Source: Mycolicibacterium brisbanense (GTDB taxonomy: Bacteria > Actinomycetota > Actinomycetes > Mycobacteriales > Mycobacteriaceae). Taken from it: a stretch of 64,000 nucleotides of DNA. The stretch lies in the NCBI RefSeq assembly GCF_001570425.1, contig NZ_BCSX01000004.1, positions 1-64,000 on the forward strand. Direction: 5' to 3'. Both the position numbers and the translations under genes were made by a program. Below the pieces are notes generated by a model. That model was not told the origin of the DNA and ran no database searches. It saw only the letters and a list, made by a program, of their open reading frames with translations. Below are positions 39,844 to 49,387 of the stretch, in pieces (within the stretch, counting starts at the first letter, position 1; each line of letters begins with the position of its first letter).

Positions 39844-39958
39844 CTGCTAGGTCGGTGACGAATTCCCGGCCACCGTACCCCGAGTGAGATTTCTCAGTGC
39901 CCCTGGCCGGGCAGTGCGGATGGCTCGACGTTTGCCGCCGCCGACTAGGCTCGGCGCC

Positions 39959-40831
39959 GTGAGCATTCCCAACACGCCGCAGTCACCTGCCGCGACGCCG
40001 ACGTGTTACCGGCATCCCGACCGCCAGACCTACGTGCGGTGCACGCGTTGCCAGCGCTACATCTGCCCGGAGTGCATGCGCTCGGCGGCCGTCGGTCATC
40101 AATGCGTGGAATGCGTCAACGAGGGCGCCAAATCCGTGCGGGCACCACGCACCCAGTTCGGCGGGAAGCTGAGCAACGGCACTCCTGTGCTCACCTACGG
40201 ACTCATCGCGGTCAACGTGCTGATGTTCGTGCTGCAGATGACGTCGAAGAACCTTGAGGGCGAACTGACCCTGTGGTCGCCGGGCGTGGCGATCCACGAC
40301 CAGTACTACCGGCTGGTCACCTCGGCCTTCCTGCACTACGGCCTGACGCACTTGTTGTTCAACATGTGGGCGCTCTACGTGGTCGGGCCGCCACTGGAAG
40401 CATGGCTGGGACGACTCCGTTTCGGAGTGCTCTACGCGCTGAGCGGTTTGGGCGGTTCGGTGCTCGTATATCTGCTGTCGCCACTGCAATCCGCGACAGC
40501 GGGAGCGTCGGGTGCGATCTTCGGCCTGTTCGGCGCGATCTTCGTGGTGGCCCGGCGGCTCCGTCTCGATGTGCGCTGGGTCGCCGCGGTCATCGTCATC
40601 AACCTGGTGTTCACGTTCGCCGGGCCGGCCCTGGGAACCGGTGCCATCAGCTGGCAGGGTCACGTCGGTGGTCTGGTCACCGGCGCCGCGGTGGCCGCGG
40701 CATTCGTCTACGCCCCGCGTGCGCACCGCAATGCGATCCAGGCCGGAGTCTCGATCGGTGCGTTGCTGATCTTCGCCGCGCTGATCGCATTCCGCACCAA
40801 CCAGCTGCTGACGTCGTTCGGGATGGCCTGA
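39959..40831 (+). CDS. Rhomboid-family intramembrane serine protease with B-box zinc finger
   Basis: This 290-residue protein starts with a cysteine/histidine-rich zinc-binding region (CYRHPDRQTYVRCTRC then CPECMRSAAVGHQCVEC, about 14-50) similar to B-box fingers. Six or more membrane helices follow. The catalytic serine is in GASGAIFG (near 185) and the histidine in GHVGGLVTG (near 237); the L1 loop has FLHYGLTHLLFNMWALYVVG. It cleaves membrane protein substrates within the lipid bilayer; targets are unknown. GTG 39959 is chosen because a TAGGCT -10 box (39946-39951) ends 7 nt upstream, implying a leaderless mRNA. Upstream in-frame ATGs are less likely. Confidence 0.9.
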   Translation: MSIPNTPQSPAATPTCYRHPDRQTYVRCTRCQRYICPECMRSAAVGHQCVECVNEGAKSVRAPRTQFGGKLSNGTPVLTYGLIAVNVLMFVLQMTSKNLEGELTLWSPGVAIHDQYYRLVTSAFLHYGLTHLLFNMWALYVVGPPLEAWLGRLRFGVLYALSGLGGSVLVYLLSPLQSATAGASGAIFGLFGAIFVVARRLRLDVRWVAAVIVINLVFTFAGPALGTGAISWQGHVGGLVTGAAVAAAFVYAPRAHRNAIQAGVSIGALLIFAALIAFRTNQLLTSFGMA

Positions 40832-40834
40832 GAT

Positions 40835-42190
40835 CTAGATGGCGGCACCCGGATTGAGGATGTTGTCCGGGTCCAGAGCCTGCTTGATGCGGTGGTTGAG
40901 GGCCATCGCGTCGGGGCCGATCTGACCCGCCAGCCACGGCCGCTTGAGCCGGCCCACACCGTGTTCGCCGGTGATGGTGCCACCCAAACCGACTGCCAGG
41001 TCCATGATCTCGCCGAACGCCAGCTCGGCGCGCCGCGTCATGTCAGGGTCGGCCGGGTCGAACACGATCAGCGGATGGGTATTGCCGTCACCGGCGTGCG
41101 CGATCACCGAGATCAGCAGATCGCGCTGCTCGGCGATCTTCGCGACGCCGCCGACCAGTTCGGCCAGCGCGGGCAGCGGCACCCCGACGTCCTCCAACAG
41201 CAGTGAGCCCTTGGCTTCCACGGCCGGGATCGCGAAGCGTCGGGCCGCCACGAACGCCTCGCCCTCGTCGGGATCGGACGTCGAAAACACCTCGGTGGCA
41301 CCGCATTCGGTGAACACCTCGGCCATGAACGCGACGTCGTCGGCGCCCGCGGCGCCCCGGTCGTCGGAGGCGGCCACCATCATGGCCGCCGCGGTGCGGT
41401 CCAGGCCCATCTTCAGTTTGTCCTCGACGGCGTTGATGGCCGCGGAATCCATGAACTCCAGCATGGACGGCCGGATCTTGCCGGTGATCTTCACGACCGA
41501 GGCCGCCGCGGCCTCGACCGAGTCGAATGTGGCCACCACGGTGCACGGCGAGTGCTGCGGCGGCAGCAGGCGCAGCGTCACTTCGGTGACCACCCCGAGC
41601 GTGCCCTCGCTGCCGACGAACAACTTCGTCAGGCTCAGGCCCGCAACGTCTTTCAAGCGCGGGCCACCGAGGCGCACCGCGGTGCCGTCGGCCAGGACGA
41701 CCTGCAGGCCCAGCACGTAATCGGTGGTGACGCCGTACTTGACGCAGCACAACCCGCCCGCGTTGGTGGCGACATTGCCGCCGATGCTGCAGATCTCGAA
41801 CGACGACGGGTCAGGCGGATACCAGAGCCCATGCGCGGCAACGGCTTTCTTCACCTCGGCGTTGAGCAGGCCCGGTTGCACGACCGCGGTGCGGGTGACC
41901 GTGTCGACGGTGATCTCGCGCATTTTCTCGGTCGACAGGACGATGCCGCCGTCCAGAGCGGTCGCCCCGCCCGACAGGCCGGTGCCCGCCCCGCGGGGTA
42001 CCACCGCCACCTTGTGCTCGCTGGCCCACCGCAGCACCTGCTGGACCTCCTCGGTGCGGGTCGGTCGCACCACGGCCAGGGGAGTGCCCGCCTCTGGATC
42101 GGCGGCGCGATCCTGCCGGTAGGAAGCCAGGATGTCCGGGTCGGTGACGACGACTCCTGCGGGAAGGGCGGAGATCAGTTCGGGCAGCAC
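40835..42190 (-). CDS. FAD-linked oxidase, GlcD/LDH-D type (Rv1257c-like)
   Basis: This 451-residue flavoprotein of the glycolate oxidase D-subunit/D-lactate dehydrogenase family has an N-terminal FAD-binding (PCMH-type) domain with PRGAGTGLSGGA (about 60-71) and ICSIGGNVATNAGG. The C-terminal FAD-oxidase domain includes VIAHAGDGNTHP (metal/substrate histidines) and the end TGEHGVGRLKRPWL. It oxidises a 2-hydroxy acid such as glycolate or D-lactate; the exact substrate is unknown. Its position next to the Tap-like exporter matches Rv1257c. It converges with the rhomboid gene (3 nt). Confidence 0.92.
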   Translation of the reverse strand: MLPELISALPAGVVVTDPDILASYRQDRAADPEAGTPLAVVRPTRTEEVQQVLRWASEHKVAVVPRGAGTGLSGGATALDGGIVLSTEKMREITVDTVTRTAVVQPGLLNAEVKKAVAAHGLWYPPDPSSFEICSIGGNVATNAGGLCCVKYGVTTDYVLGLQVVLADGTAVRLGGPRLKDVAGLSLTKLFVGSEGTLGVVTEVTLRLLPPQHSPCTVVATFDSVEAAAASVVKITGKIRPSMLEFMDSAAINAVEDKLKMGLDRTAAAMMVAASDDRGAAGADDVAFMAEVFTECGATEVFSTSDPDEGEAFVAARRFAIPAVEAKGSLLLEDVGVPLPALAELVGGVAKIAEQRDLLISVIAHAGDGNTHPLIVFDPADPDMTRRAELAFGEIMDLAVGLGGTITGEHGVGRLKRPWLAGQIGPDAMALNHRIKQALDPDNILNPGAAI

Positions 42191-42199
42191 ATGGCGATC

Positions 42200-43420
42200 C
42201 TACGAGCGATCCAACTGCCGCAGGGCAGGCAGGAAGATCGCGACCACGCCGAGCAGCAGCATCGGCAGAGCCAGCGCCAGGAACGTGGCGTGCAGTCCCG
42301 CTCTATCGGCCATCGGACCGGCGACCACCAGGCCCAACGGACCCGCGGCGTAGGCCAGTGAACCCATCACGCCGACCACGCGGCCGCGCAGCTGCGCCGG
42401 CGCGCGCGTCTGCATGACGTAGTTGGCGATCGGCGCGATCGGCCCGTAGACCAGGCCCACGATCGCGCACATCGTCAGGATCAGCGGCAGGGGCGGCAGG
42501 AATGCGACCACCGTCATCGCCACGCCGAGGGTGATCACGGCGGTGAGCATGGTGGCGCGTCGACTCAGGTATTTCGACACCACGGCGTACCCGAGGGCGC
42601 CCACCAACCCGCCGATGCTCATGGCCATCAACACCCAGCCCAGCTCGGCGGGCTCATTGCGGTCGGTGAAGTACTTGGGGAACAGCACGCTCTCCATCGG
42701 CATGTACAACCCGGTGGCGACCAGGTCGATGATCGCCAGGGTGCGCAGCACCGGTGTGTGCCAGACGAATCGCAGGCCTTCGACGATGCCGGACCACACT
42801 CCGTCCGGCAGCGCCTCCCGATCGGGTGCGCCCGCGCCCTCCAGCCGCAGTACCGCGATGGCTGCCAGCGAGCAGGCGAATGTCGCGGCGGTCACCCACA
42901 TGGTGTTGATGCCGCCGATCGCGGCGATGAGCAGGCCGCCGATGCCGGGGCCGACGATGTAGGCCAGGTTGAACGCGGCCTCGTAGACACTGTTGGCGTG
43001 GTCCAGGCTCCAGCCGGCCTGTTCGGCGGCCTCGGGCAGCATGGTCTGGCGCGCGGTCATGCCGGCCGGGTCGAAAAACGCCCCGAACGCCGCCAGCACG
43101 GCCAGCACCACGACGTTGATCGCCTGCACGCCGAACACCAACGCCAGCACCGGCACCGTCGCGACCGAGAGCCCCGAGAGCACATCGGAGAGCATCGACA
43201 CGCGGCGGCGGCCGAGGTAGTCCACGGCTGCCCCCGCGATCAGCGTCGCGGCCAGCAGGGGCAGTGTCGCGGCCATCGCGACGATCGCGGCGTCCAGCGC
43301 AGATCCGTTGCGCTGCAACACCAGCCAGGGAAACGCCACCATCGAGATGCCGTTGCCTGCGCCCGCCATCAAGGCGGCGAACAGGATCAACAGCAGTGGG
43401 CCGCGCTTGGTCTCGGTCAT
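42200..43420 (-). CDS. tap: Tap-like MFS multidrug exporter (Rv1258c-like)
   Basis: This 406-residue, 12-helix exporter closely resembles Tap, the mycobacterial pump for tetracycline and aminoglycosides. It has [20 protein letters not shown] in helix 1, [17 protein letters not shown] in loop 2-3, and [20 protein letters not shown] late in the protein. ATG 43420 is chosen; the open frame extends to 43900, but that stretch overlaps the divergent udgB gene and has no helix. In M. tuberculosis tap is induced by WhiB7; no clear AT-rich WhiB7 element is seen here. Gene order with GlcD and UdgB is conserved. Confidence 0.88.
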   Translation of the reverse strand: MTETKRGPLLLILFAALMAGAGNGISMVAFPWLVLQRNGSALDAAIVAMAATLPLLAATLIAGAAVDYLGRRRVSMLSDVLSGLSVATVPVLALVFGVQAINVVVLAVLAAFGAFFDPAGMTARQTMLPEAAEQAGWSLDHANSVYEAAFNLAYIVGPGIGGLLIAAIGGINTMWVTAATFACSLAAIAVLRLEGAGAPDREALPDGVWSGIVEGLRFVWHTPVLRTLAIIDLVATGLYMPMESVLFPKYFTDRNEPAELGWVLMAMSIGGLVGALGYAVVSKYLSRRATMLTAVITLGVAMTVVAFLPPLPLILTMCAIVGLVYGPIAPIANYVMQTRAPAQLRGRVVGVMGSLAYAAGPLGLVVAGPMADRAGLHATFLALALPMLLLGVVAIFLPALRQLDRS

Positions 43421-43462
43421 GGCTATCGCGGCGAATCTAACATCGTGGGGCACAGTGGACGG

Positions 43463-44323
43463 GTGCAGCGGGCTCAACTGCCTCATCCCCGGACCGGCGA
43501 CCTGTTCGACTCCCCGGTGCCGCCCGGCGCGGGCTGGCCCGGCGATCCCGCCGGCCCTGACACGCCGGTGGCCAAGACCGCACCGCGGGTGCGGCGACTG
43601 GCCGCCGGCGCCGACACCGTCGCCGAACTCGACGCACGCGTTTCGGTGTGCCGAGCCTGTCCACGCCTGGTGGTCTGGCGCGAAGAGGTCGCCGTGGTCA
43701 AACGAAAGTCCTTCGCCGATCAGCCGTACTGGGGCCGGCCCGCGACCGGGCTGGGGGCAGAGCATCCGCGCATCCTGATCGTCGGGCTGGCGCCAGCCGC
43801 GCACGGCGCCAACCGGACGGGCCGCGTCTTCACCGGCGACCGGTCCGGGGACTTCCTGTTCGCCGCACTGCACCGGGTGGGGCTGGCCAACCAGGAGCAC
43901 AGCGTCGACGCCGCCGACGGCCTGCGGTTGATCGACACCCGGATGGCTGCCGCAGTCCGGTGCGCCCCACCCGGCAACGCCCCGACCCCGGCCGAGCGCG
44001 CCACCTGTGCGCCCTGGCTGGACGCCGAATGGCGACTGGTCGGGAACAGTGTGCGAGTGATCGTCGCGCTCGGCGGCTTCGCCTGGCGTTCGGCGCTGGA
44101 CATGATCGGGTCGTCACAGCGCCCGGCGCCCAAGTTCGGCCACGGCGTCACCGCCACGCTGACCGGCGCCTTCGGCGAGGTGACGCTGCTGGGCTGCTTC
44201 CACCCGAGCCAGCAGAACACCTTCACCGGCAGGCTCACCGCGGCGATGCTCGACGACATCTTCGTCACTGCGCGCCGCATGGCGTCCGGGGCTGCTGGCG
44301 GGAACGAACCCGGCCGGCTGTGA
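43463..44323 (+). CDS. udgB: Uracil-DNA glycosylase family 5, UdgB (Rv1259-like)
   Basis: This 286-residue base-excision repair enzyme removes uracil, and in this family also hypoxanthine and ethenocytosine, from DNA. The iron-sulfur cysteines are in SVCRACPRL (about 56-64) and in VRCAPP...ATCAPW (about 174 and 189). The active-site segment is [29 protein letters not shown], and the later motif is [13 protein letters not shown] 43463 is preferred; an in-frame GTG at 43445 would add six residues. It is divergent from the Tap-like exporter with 42 bp between starts. Confidence 0.92.
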   Translation: MQRAQLPHPRTGDLFDSPVPPGAGWPGDPAGPDTPVAKTAPRVRRLAAGADTVAELDARVSVCRACPRLVVWREEVAVVKRKSFADQPYWGRPATGLGAEHPRILIVGLAPAAHGANRTGRVFTGDRSGDFLFAALHRVGLANQEHSVDAADGLRLIDTRMAAAVRCAPPGNAPTPAERATCAPWLDAEWRLVGNSVRVIVALGGFAWRSALDMIGSSQRPAPKFGHGVTATLTGAFGEVTLLGCFHPSQQNTFTGRLTAAMLDDIFVTARRMASGAAGGNEPGRL

Positions 44324-44336
44324 CGTTGACGCTGTC

Positions 44337-45386
44337 ATGCGGCTTTCTGTCCTCGACCTCGTCCCGGTGCGCACCGATCAGACCACTGCCGATGCCCTGA
44401 CCGCCACGACGCACCTCGCGCAGACCGCCGACCGGCTCGGATACACGCGCTACTGGGTCGCCGAACACCACAACATGGCCGCGGTGGCGGCCACCAGCCC
44501 GCCGGTGCTGATCGCGCATCTGGCGGCCCACACGTCTCAGCTGCGCGTGGGCTCGGGCGGCGTGATGCTGCCCAACCACGCGCCGCTGGCCGTGGCCGAA
44601 CAGTTCGCGCTCCTTGAGGCCGCGCATCCCGGTCGCATCGACCTCGGCATCGGCCGCGCGCCCGGCTCCGATCCCGTGACGTCGCTGGCCCTGCGCGGAG
44701 CCGCCGGCCGCGATGATCGCGACATCGAGGCATTCCCGCAGTACCTCGACGACGTGATGGCGCTCATGGGGACCCGAGGGGTGCGGGTGCCGTTGCCGCG
44801 GGACCTGCTGCGCGAGAACTACGTCCTGAAGGCGACGCCTGCCGCGGCCAGCCAACCGCGGATGTGGCTGCTGGGGTCCTCGATGTACTCCGCGCACCTG
44901 GCTGCTGCCAAGGGGCTGCCGTATGTGTTCGCCCATCACTTCTCCGGTCAGGGCACCGCGGAGGCTCTCGAGATCTACCGCGAGGAATTCCAGCCCAGCG
45001 AACTCGTGGCCGAACCGCTGACGTTCTTGACCGTCAATGCAGTGGTTGCCGAAACCACCGATGAGGCAAAGGCTTTGCTGCTGCCCCAGTTGCAGATGAT
45101 GGGGCGGCTGCGCACGGGACAGCCGCTGGGCCCGCTGGATCTGGTCGAGGATGCCGAGGCGACGACGATGACGCCGCAGGCCCAGGCCGTGGTGGCCTCG
45201 GGCCTGCGCCGCGCGATCGTGGGGTCGCCGACCGAGGCAGCCGATCAGGTACGGGCGCTGGCCGAGGAGTTCGGCGTCGACGAGGTCATGATCAACCCGG
45301 TTGCCTCGGCGCGTCGGGGCGCCGATCCGGCCACGGCGACGGCCCGCGACACCACCCTGGAACTGCTCGCCAAGGAGTTGTTCTAA
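44337..45386 (+). CDS. Luciferase-like flavin-dependent oxidoreductase (LLM class)
   Basis: This 349-residue TIM-barrel protein of the luciferase-like family belongs to the subgroup annotated as MsnO8/YhbW-type. It starts MRLSVLDLVPVRTDQT and has YWVAEHHNMAAVAATSPPVLIAHLA, the conserved GGVMLPNHAPLAVAEQFALLEAAHPGRIDLGIGRAPG block near 60-105, and SSMYSAHLAAAKGLPYVFAHHF. It uses FMN or F420; the substrate is unknown. It follows udgB by 13 nt on the same strand and converges with the Ddn-like gene with a 4-nt overlap. Confidence 0.9.
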   Translation: MRLSVLDLVPVRTDQTTADALTATTHLAQTADRLGYTRYWVAEHHNMAAVAATSPPVLIAHLAAHTSQLRVGSGGVMLPNHAPLAVAEQFALLEAAHPGRIDLGIGRAPGSDPVTSLALRGAAGRDDRDIEAFPQYLDDVMALMGTRGVRVPLPRDLLRENYVLKATPAAASQPRMWLLGSSMYSAHLAAAKGLPYVFAHHFSGQGTAEALEIYREEFQPSELVAEPLTFLTVNAVVAETTDEAKALLLPQLQMMGRLRTGQPLGPLDLVEDAEATTMTPQAQAVVASGLRRAIVGSPTEAADQVRALAEEFGVDEVMINPVASARRGADPATATARDTTLELLAKELF

Positions 45387-45832
45387 GGCGACAGCACGAC
45401 GACGGGTATGGGCCGCGTCGTGCGCTTCTGATACGCCTTGTAGCGGTCCTTGTTGCCCGGCATGTTGTTGACGATCTCCCACAACCGCGGGTAGTCGGGG
45501 TCACCGGGCAGCACCGGCTTGGCCGTCACGCCGAACCGCTTGGGGCCGACGTTGATCTCGACCTGCGGGTTGGCCTTGAGGTTGTGGTACCAACCGGGTG
45601 CCGTCGGGTCGCCGCCCTTGGACGCCACCACGAGGTAGTCGGCGCCGTCTTTGGCGTAGGTCAGCGAATTCGCGCGCGGTAGCCCGGTTTTGGCGCCGAC
45701 GGTGTGGATGATCAGCGCTTTCGGACCGCCCGGGATCTGGTGCCCGATCCGGCCGTCGGTGGCCTTGTAGACCTTGTCGTGCAGCGTCAGCATCGGCAGA
45801 CCGATGTAGCGCTCCCACCATGGCATGCTCAT
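45383..45832 (-). CDS. Deazaflavin (F420)-dependent nitroreductase family protein (Rv1261c-like)
   Basis: This 149-residue small split-barrel protein of the Ddn/FDOR-A group probably uses F420H2 to reduce quinones. It has LIIHTVGAKTGLPRANSLTY (about 39-58), the diagnostic SKGGDPTAPGWYHNLKANPQVEINVG (about 71-96), and RPIPVVVLSP at the end. The protein begins with an amphipathic segment (MPWWERYIGLPML) as in membrane-associated Ddn proteins. ATG 45832 lies 4 nt after the HIT gene stop; the longer frame to 46060 lies inside that gene and is not used. It is probably cotranscribed with the HIT gene. Confidence 0.88.
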   Translation of the reverse strand: MSMPWWERYIGLPMLTLHDKVYKATDGRIGHQIPGGPKALIIHTVGAKTGLPRANSLTYAKDGADYLVVASKGGDPTAPGWYHNLKANPQVEINVGPKRFGVTAKPVLPGDPDYPRLWEIVNNMPGNKDRYKAYQKRTTRPIPVVVLSP

Positions 45833-45836
45833 GGGC

Positions 45837-46274
45837 TCAATCCTGCGCAGATTCGTCGAGTTGCGCCAACGCCGCACGCAGCAGCCGGGCCGACCCCTGG
45901 CGATCGGGGTCCCGGCGCAGCAGCATGCCCTTGGCGAACGACAATTTGTCGCCGTCGTGCCGCGGCACCACGTGCAGGTGGATGTGGAACACGCTCTGGA
46001 AGGCCGCTTTGCCGTCGTTGATGGCGATGTTGGTGCCGTCGGCGTGGAGCCCGGATTCACGCGCAGCCCGGGCGATGCGCTGCCCGACGACGGCCATTCC
46101 CGCGAGGGTCTCCGGTGGCGTGTCGGTCAGGTCGACGGTGTGCTTTTTCGGGATCACCAGGGTGTGGCCGCGCGTGAACGGCCGGATGTCGAGGATGCCG
46201 AGGTAGTCGTCGTCTTCGTAGATCCGGATGGCCGGGGCCTCACCGGCGACGATGGCACAGAACACGCATGACAT
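45837..46274 (-). CDS. HIT-family nucleotide-binding protein (Rv1262c-like)
   Basis: This 145-residue histidine-triad hydrolase of the HINT/Fhit type acts on nucleotide phosphoramidates or dinucleoside polyphosphates. A CVFC pair opens the protein (residues 3-6), a possible zinc site shared by many relatives. The FTRGHTLVIPKKH segment and the triad HIHLHVVPR (near 97-105) are intact. The mRNA appears leaderless: TAACGT (46286-46281) ends 6 nt before the ATG. Physiological substrate unknown. Confidence 0.92.
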   Translation of the reverse strand: MSCVFCAIVAGEAPAIRIYEDDDYLGILDIRPFTRGHTLVIPKKHTVDLTDTPPETLAGMAVVGQRIARAARESGLHADGTNIAINDGKAAFQSVFHIHLHVVPRHDGDKLSFAKGMLLRRDPDRQGSARLLRAALAQLDESAQD

Positions 46275-46373
46275 ACCGCCACGTTATCCGCGACCGAAAG
46301 GGCAGCCGAAAGCGTCTGGTTCACCGTCCATCGGGCAGGCCACTTTTCGGCAAAGAGCGAGTACCTTCACCAT

Positions 46374-46454
46374 ATGGCCTGCGGCGACGTCAAATATGCA
46401 CGGCATCGGAGGCTCAGCAATGACTGTGTGGCTCGCGTGGAGGTTGCCCGATGA
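46374..46454 (+). CDS. Possible 26-residue leaderless upstream ORF of the acyl-CoA synthetase gene
   Basis: An ATG at 46374 stands 6 nt after TACCTT (46362-46367), a good -10 box, so it would be the first codon of a leaderless mRNA. The frame ([20 protein letters not shown]..., 26 residues) ends in TGA that overlaps the ATG of the downstream ligase gene by 4 nt (ATGA). There is no database-type support. The composition is basic with two cysteines. It could be a regulatory leader peptide coupling translation to the ligase gene. Confidence 0.35.
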   Translation: MACGDVKYARHRRLSNDCVARVEVAR

Positions 46455-48028
46455 ATCCTTTGGCTGCGACTTTGACGGTCCGACTCGGAACTAGCGCCGC
46501 GAATCTGGTGCTGCTCGAGGATGGCGAGTGGACGCGTTACCCGTGGCCCGAGATTCTCGCTCGCGCCGAGAACACGGCCGAGCGGCTGCTCGACGACGGT
46601 GTCACCCGCGTCGGGTTGGTCGGTGAACCCACCGCGGAGCTGGTGTCAGCGATCATCGGCTCGATCCTGGCCGGGACGGCGGTGTCGATCTTGCCGGGAC
46701 CGGTTCGCGGCGCCGAAGCCGCCCAGTGGGCGCACAACACGTTGACTCGGTTCCGCGGCATCGGCGTGCAACGCGTCCTGAGCCAGGGCAGCTATCTGGA
46801 CCGCTTGACCGGCGTCGCCGACACCCCGCAGCTCGTCGATCTCGCCGGTGTGTCACATGCCCGGCGGTCCACATCCTTCGTCGCGCCGGAGGCACTCGCA
46901 CCGGTCGCTGTCCTGCAGGGCACCGCGGGCTCGACCGGTTTGCCACGTACCGTGCAGATTTCGCCCGCGGCCATGCTGGCCAACCTGACCGGCATCAACG
47001 AGCGGACCGGTGTCACCGCGGATACCGTGGGATGCTCGTGGCTGCCGCTCTATCACGACATGGGTCTGAGTTTTCTGATGTCGGGCGCGGTCGCCGGCGT
47101 CGAGGTGTGGCAGGCGCCGACCTCGGCGTTCCAGTCGTCGCCGTTCCGCTGGCTGAATTGGCTGACCGAGAGCCGGGCCACCTGTACTGCTGCGCCGAAC
47201 ATGGCCTACGGCATGATCGGCAAGTTCGCCCGCCGGGTCACCGGCATCCACCTTTCCGCACTTCGCTTCGCCCTCAACGGCGGCGAACCCGTCGACTGTG
47301 AGCTGACCGAGCGGTTCGCGGTCGAGATGGCCCGGTTCGGATTCTCTGCCGATGCGTTGGCGCCGTCGTATGGCCTGGCTGAATCCACCTGTGCGGTAAC
47401 CGTTCCCGCCCCAGGAGTTGGAATGCTGGTGGACGAGACCGTGTTTCGCACCGACGCCGGGACCTCGCCGCGTCGGCACGTGGTGCTGGGCGGGCCCATC
47501 GCCGGCATGGAAGTACGCATCGAGCCCCACGAAGCCGCCGCGGTGGAAGTGACCGATCGCGAGGTCGGGGAGGTCGTCATCCGGGGCACGTCGATGATGT
47601 CGGGTTATCTCGGCGGCGAACCGCTCGGTGCCGAGGAATGGTTCCGCACAGGCGATCTGGGATACTTCGTCGACGGTGGCCTGGTGGTGTGCGGCCGGGC
47701 CAAGGAGATCATCACCGTGGCCGGCCGCAACGTGTTCCCCGCCGAGGTCGAGCAGGTCGCGGCCCAGGTGCCCGGTGTGCGGGAGGGAGCCGTGGTCGCC
47801 GTCGGGGTCGGGGAAGGCTCGATCCGTCCCAGCCTGGTGATCGCGGCGGAGTTCCGCGGCCCCGACGAGGCGGGTGCGCGCACTCGGGTGATCCAGCAGG
47901 TGGCCTCCGGTTGCGGCGTGGTGCCTGCCGATGTCGTGTTCGTCAAACCCGGTGCGCTGCCCCGCACGTCGTCAGGCAAGCTGCGGCGCTTCGAGGTCAA
48001 ACGGACGCTGGTGGCCGACTGGGTGTAG
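46451..48028 (+). CDS. Acyl-CoA/acyl-AMP ligase (FadD-like)
   Basis: This 525-residue member of the AMP-forming ligase superfamily activates a carboxylic acid as the acyl-adenylate. The N-terminal domain has the P-loop-like segment [18 protein letters not shown] (about 156-173, usually TSGSTGxPK; here the first Ser is Ala). Next come [14 protein letters not shown], the motif [13 protein letters not shown] and the hinge [26 protein letters not shown]. The C-terminal lysine motif is [24 protein letters not shown] and the compact ends resemble long-chain fatty acyl-AMP ligases. GGAGG lies 7 nt before the ATG. No polyketide or peptide synthase is adjacent, so the acceptor is unknown. Confidence 0.87.
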   Translation: MNPLAATLTVRLGTSAANLVLLEDGEWTRYPWPEILARAENTAERLLDDGVTRVGLVGEPTAELVSAIIGSILAGTAVSILPGPVRGAEAAQWAHNTLTRFRGIGVQRVLSQGSYLDRLTGVADTPQLVDLAGVSHARRSTSFVAPEALAPVAVLQGTAGSTGLPRTVQISPAAMLANLTGINERTGVTADTVGCSWLPLYHDMGLSFLMSGAVAGVEVWQAPTSAFQSSPFRWLNWLTESRATCTAAPNMAYGMIGKFARRVTGIHLSALRFALNGGEPVDCELTERFAVEMARFGFSADALAPSYGLAESTCAVTVPAPGVGMLVDETVFRTDAGTSPRRHVVLGGPIAGMEVRIEPHEAAAVEVTDREVGEVVIRGTSMMSGYLGGEPLGAEEWFRTGDLGYFVDGGLVVCGRAKEIITVAGRNVFPAEVEQVAAQVPGVREGAVVAVGVGEGSIRPSLVIAAEFRGPDEAGARTRVIQQVASGCGVVPADVVFVKPGALPRTSSGKLRRFEVKRTLVADWV

Positions 48029-48034
48029 CAGGCC

Positions 48035-48502
48035 TCAGCTGTTGGCGGCCGCCCAATCATTGAGACGGCGTTCCTGTTCCTCCGGTGAGATGTCCTCGAC
48101 GCGGGTCATCACGCTCCAGCGTTGACCGAACGGGTCGATGATCGACGCGAATCGGTCGCCGGTGACGAACGTCTGGATGGGCTCGCGGACGATGGCCCCG
48201 GCCGCCACGGCGCGTTCGGTCACCGCGTCGGCGTCGGGGCAGTAGAACGCGATCGAACCGGTGGCGTACCCGTTCTTGTCGGGCGCGGCGAGTTGATACG
48301 CGTCCTGCGGGTCTCCCAGTTGCAGCCGCCCGTTGCCGAAGTCCAGTTCGGCATGCGCGACGGTGCCGTCGGGTCCGTCCATCCTGCTCACCAGCGTGGC
48401 GCCGAACACCGATACGTAGAAATCGATGGCGTCCGCGGCGCCGTCCAGGCACAGGAACGGGGTAAGGCTCGTATACCCGTCGGGAATCGGTTTCACAGTC
48501 AT
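48035..48502 (-). CDS. Glyoxalase/VOC (PhnB-like) protein
   Basis: This 155-residue protein has two beta-alpha-beta-beta-beta units of the vicinal-oxygen-chelate fold and is closest to the PhnB/YdfO group: YTSLTPFLCLDGAADAIDFYVSVFGATLVSRM at the start, then GSIAFYCPDADAVTERAVAAGA, and DRFASIIDPFGQRWSVMTRVED near the end. It is probably a small metal-dependent enzyme or binding protein; no substrate can be assigned. ATG 48502 is 27 bp from the divergent AraC gene start, suggesting shared regulation. Confidence 0.88.
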   Translation of the reverse strand: MTVKPIPDGYTSLTPFLCLDGAADAIDFYVSVFGATLVSRMDGPDGTVAHAELDFGNGRLQLGDPQDAYQLAAPDKNGYATGSIAFYCPDADAVTERAVAAGAIVREPIQTFVTGDRFASIIDPFGQRWSVMTRVEDISPEEQERRLNDWAAANS

Positions 48503-48529
48503 GTCGTCCAGTTTCGTAGCCTGGGTTCG

Positions 48530-49366
48530 ATGGGTGCTTGGAGAAACGCGCCAGAACCGAACGCGCCGGTGCGCGGCGTTGTCGGCCGGGCGGGCACCGG
48601 CTCGGTGTTCGATCTGCACCGCTGGGCGCCGTCGCCGGATGCCGCGCGGTTCGTCGAACATTTCTGGTCGGTGAGCTGGGACCGCCGTGCCGAGGGACCG
48701 TTCGAGAGCACCGTGATCACATTTCCGGCCATGCATATCACCCGAGAATGGGGCGACGACGATGCCCGCCATGGGGTTTCGTTGCCCAATACCCTGGTGC
48801 ACGGCGTGGTGCCGCAGGTCTTCCGCACCACGATCAGTGGGCGCGGCGGCGTGGTGGGCGCCCGATTCCACCCTGGCGGGTTCACCGCGCGGTTCGGCAG
48901 GGACGCCGCTGACTTGACGGGCAGAGTAGTTCCGGTGGACGACGAATTGTTCGGGGCGCCAATAGTTCTCGACGACGATGTGGCCTCCGCGGGCGCTGCG
49001 CTGGATGCCGCTGTCGGAGCCTTTGCCGGCGAGCCCGACGCGGCCTACCGAGCGCTGACGCCGCTACTGGCACGGATGCGCGAAGATACGACGCTGCACC
49101 GCGTGGAACAGGTGATGGCCCACGCCCCGTGGAGCACCCGCACGACGCAGCGAGTGTTCCGGCGGTACGTCGGCGTGCCCGCCAAGTGGGTGCTGTGCCG
49201 CTATCGCCTGCAGCAGGCGGCGCTGGAGATCGAGAGCACGCCCGGAATCGACTTCGCCGATCTCGCGGTCCGGCTCGGCTGGTATGACCAGGCGCATTTC
49301 AGCAACGATTTCCGCGCCATGCTGGGCTGGACGCCCGGGGAGTACGCCGGCCGGTTCGGCGGCTGA
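48530..49366 (+). CDS. AraC-family transcriptional regulator
   Basis: This 278-residue regulator has an N-terminal cupin-like sensor region (LHRWAPSPDAARFVEHFWSVSWD, DUF6597-type) and a C-terminal double helix-turn-helix (about 190-275: TRTTQRVFRRYVGVPAKWVLCRYRLQQA and IDFADLAVRLGWYDQAHFSNDFRAMLGWTPGEY). The last segment is the classical AraC signature. The mRNA seems leaderless: TAGCCT (48517-48522) ends 7 nt before ATG 48530. It probably controls the divergent VOC gene. Confidence 0.9.
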   Translation: MGAWRNAPEPNAPVRGVVGRAGTGSVFDLHRWAPSPDAARFVEHFWSVSWDRRAEGPFESTVITFPAMHITREWGDDDARHGVSLPNTLVHGVVPQVFRTTISGRGGVVGARFHPGGFTARFGRDAADLTGRVVPVDDELFGAPIVLDDDVASAGAALDAAVGAFAGEPDAAYRALTPLLARMREDTTLHRVEQVMAHAPWSTRTTQRVFRRYVGVPAKWVLCRYRLQQAALEIESTPGIDFADLAVRLGWYDQAHFSNDFRAMLGWTPGEYAGRFGG

Positions 49367-49387
49367 CGTGCTGTGGGTCCTGCGCTT

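Noticed and set aside
42758..43462. Longer UdgB frame starting at 42758
   Set aside because: The extra 235 residues are antisense to the Tap-like exporter and unlike any UDG.
43421..43900. Longer Tap-like frame starting at 43900
   Set aside because: The extension is antisense to udgB; the membrane protein properly starts at ATG 43420.
46296..46345. CCGAAAG / CTTTTCGG inverted segments as a terminator
   Set aside because: The arms are far apart and interrupted with no U-run; the region more likely holds divergent promoters.
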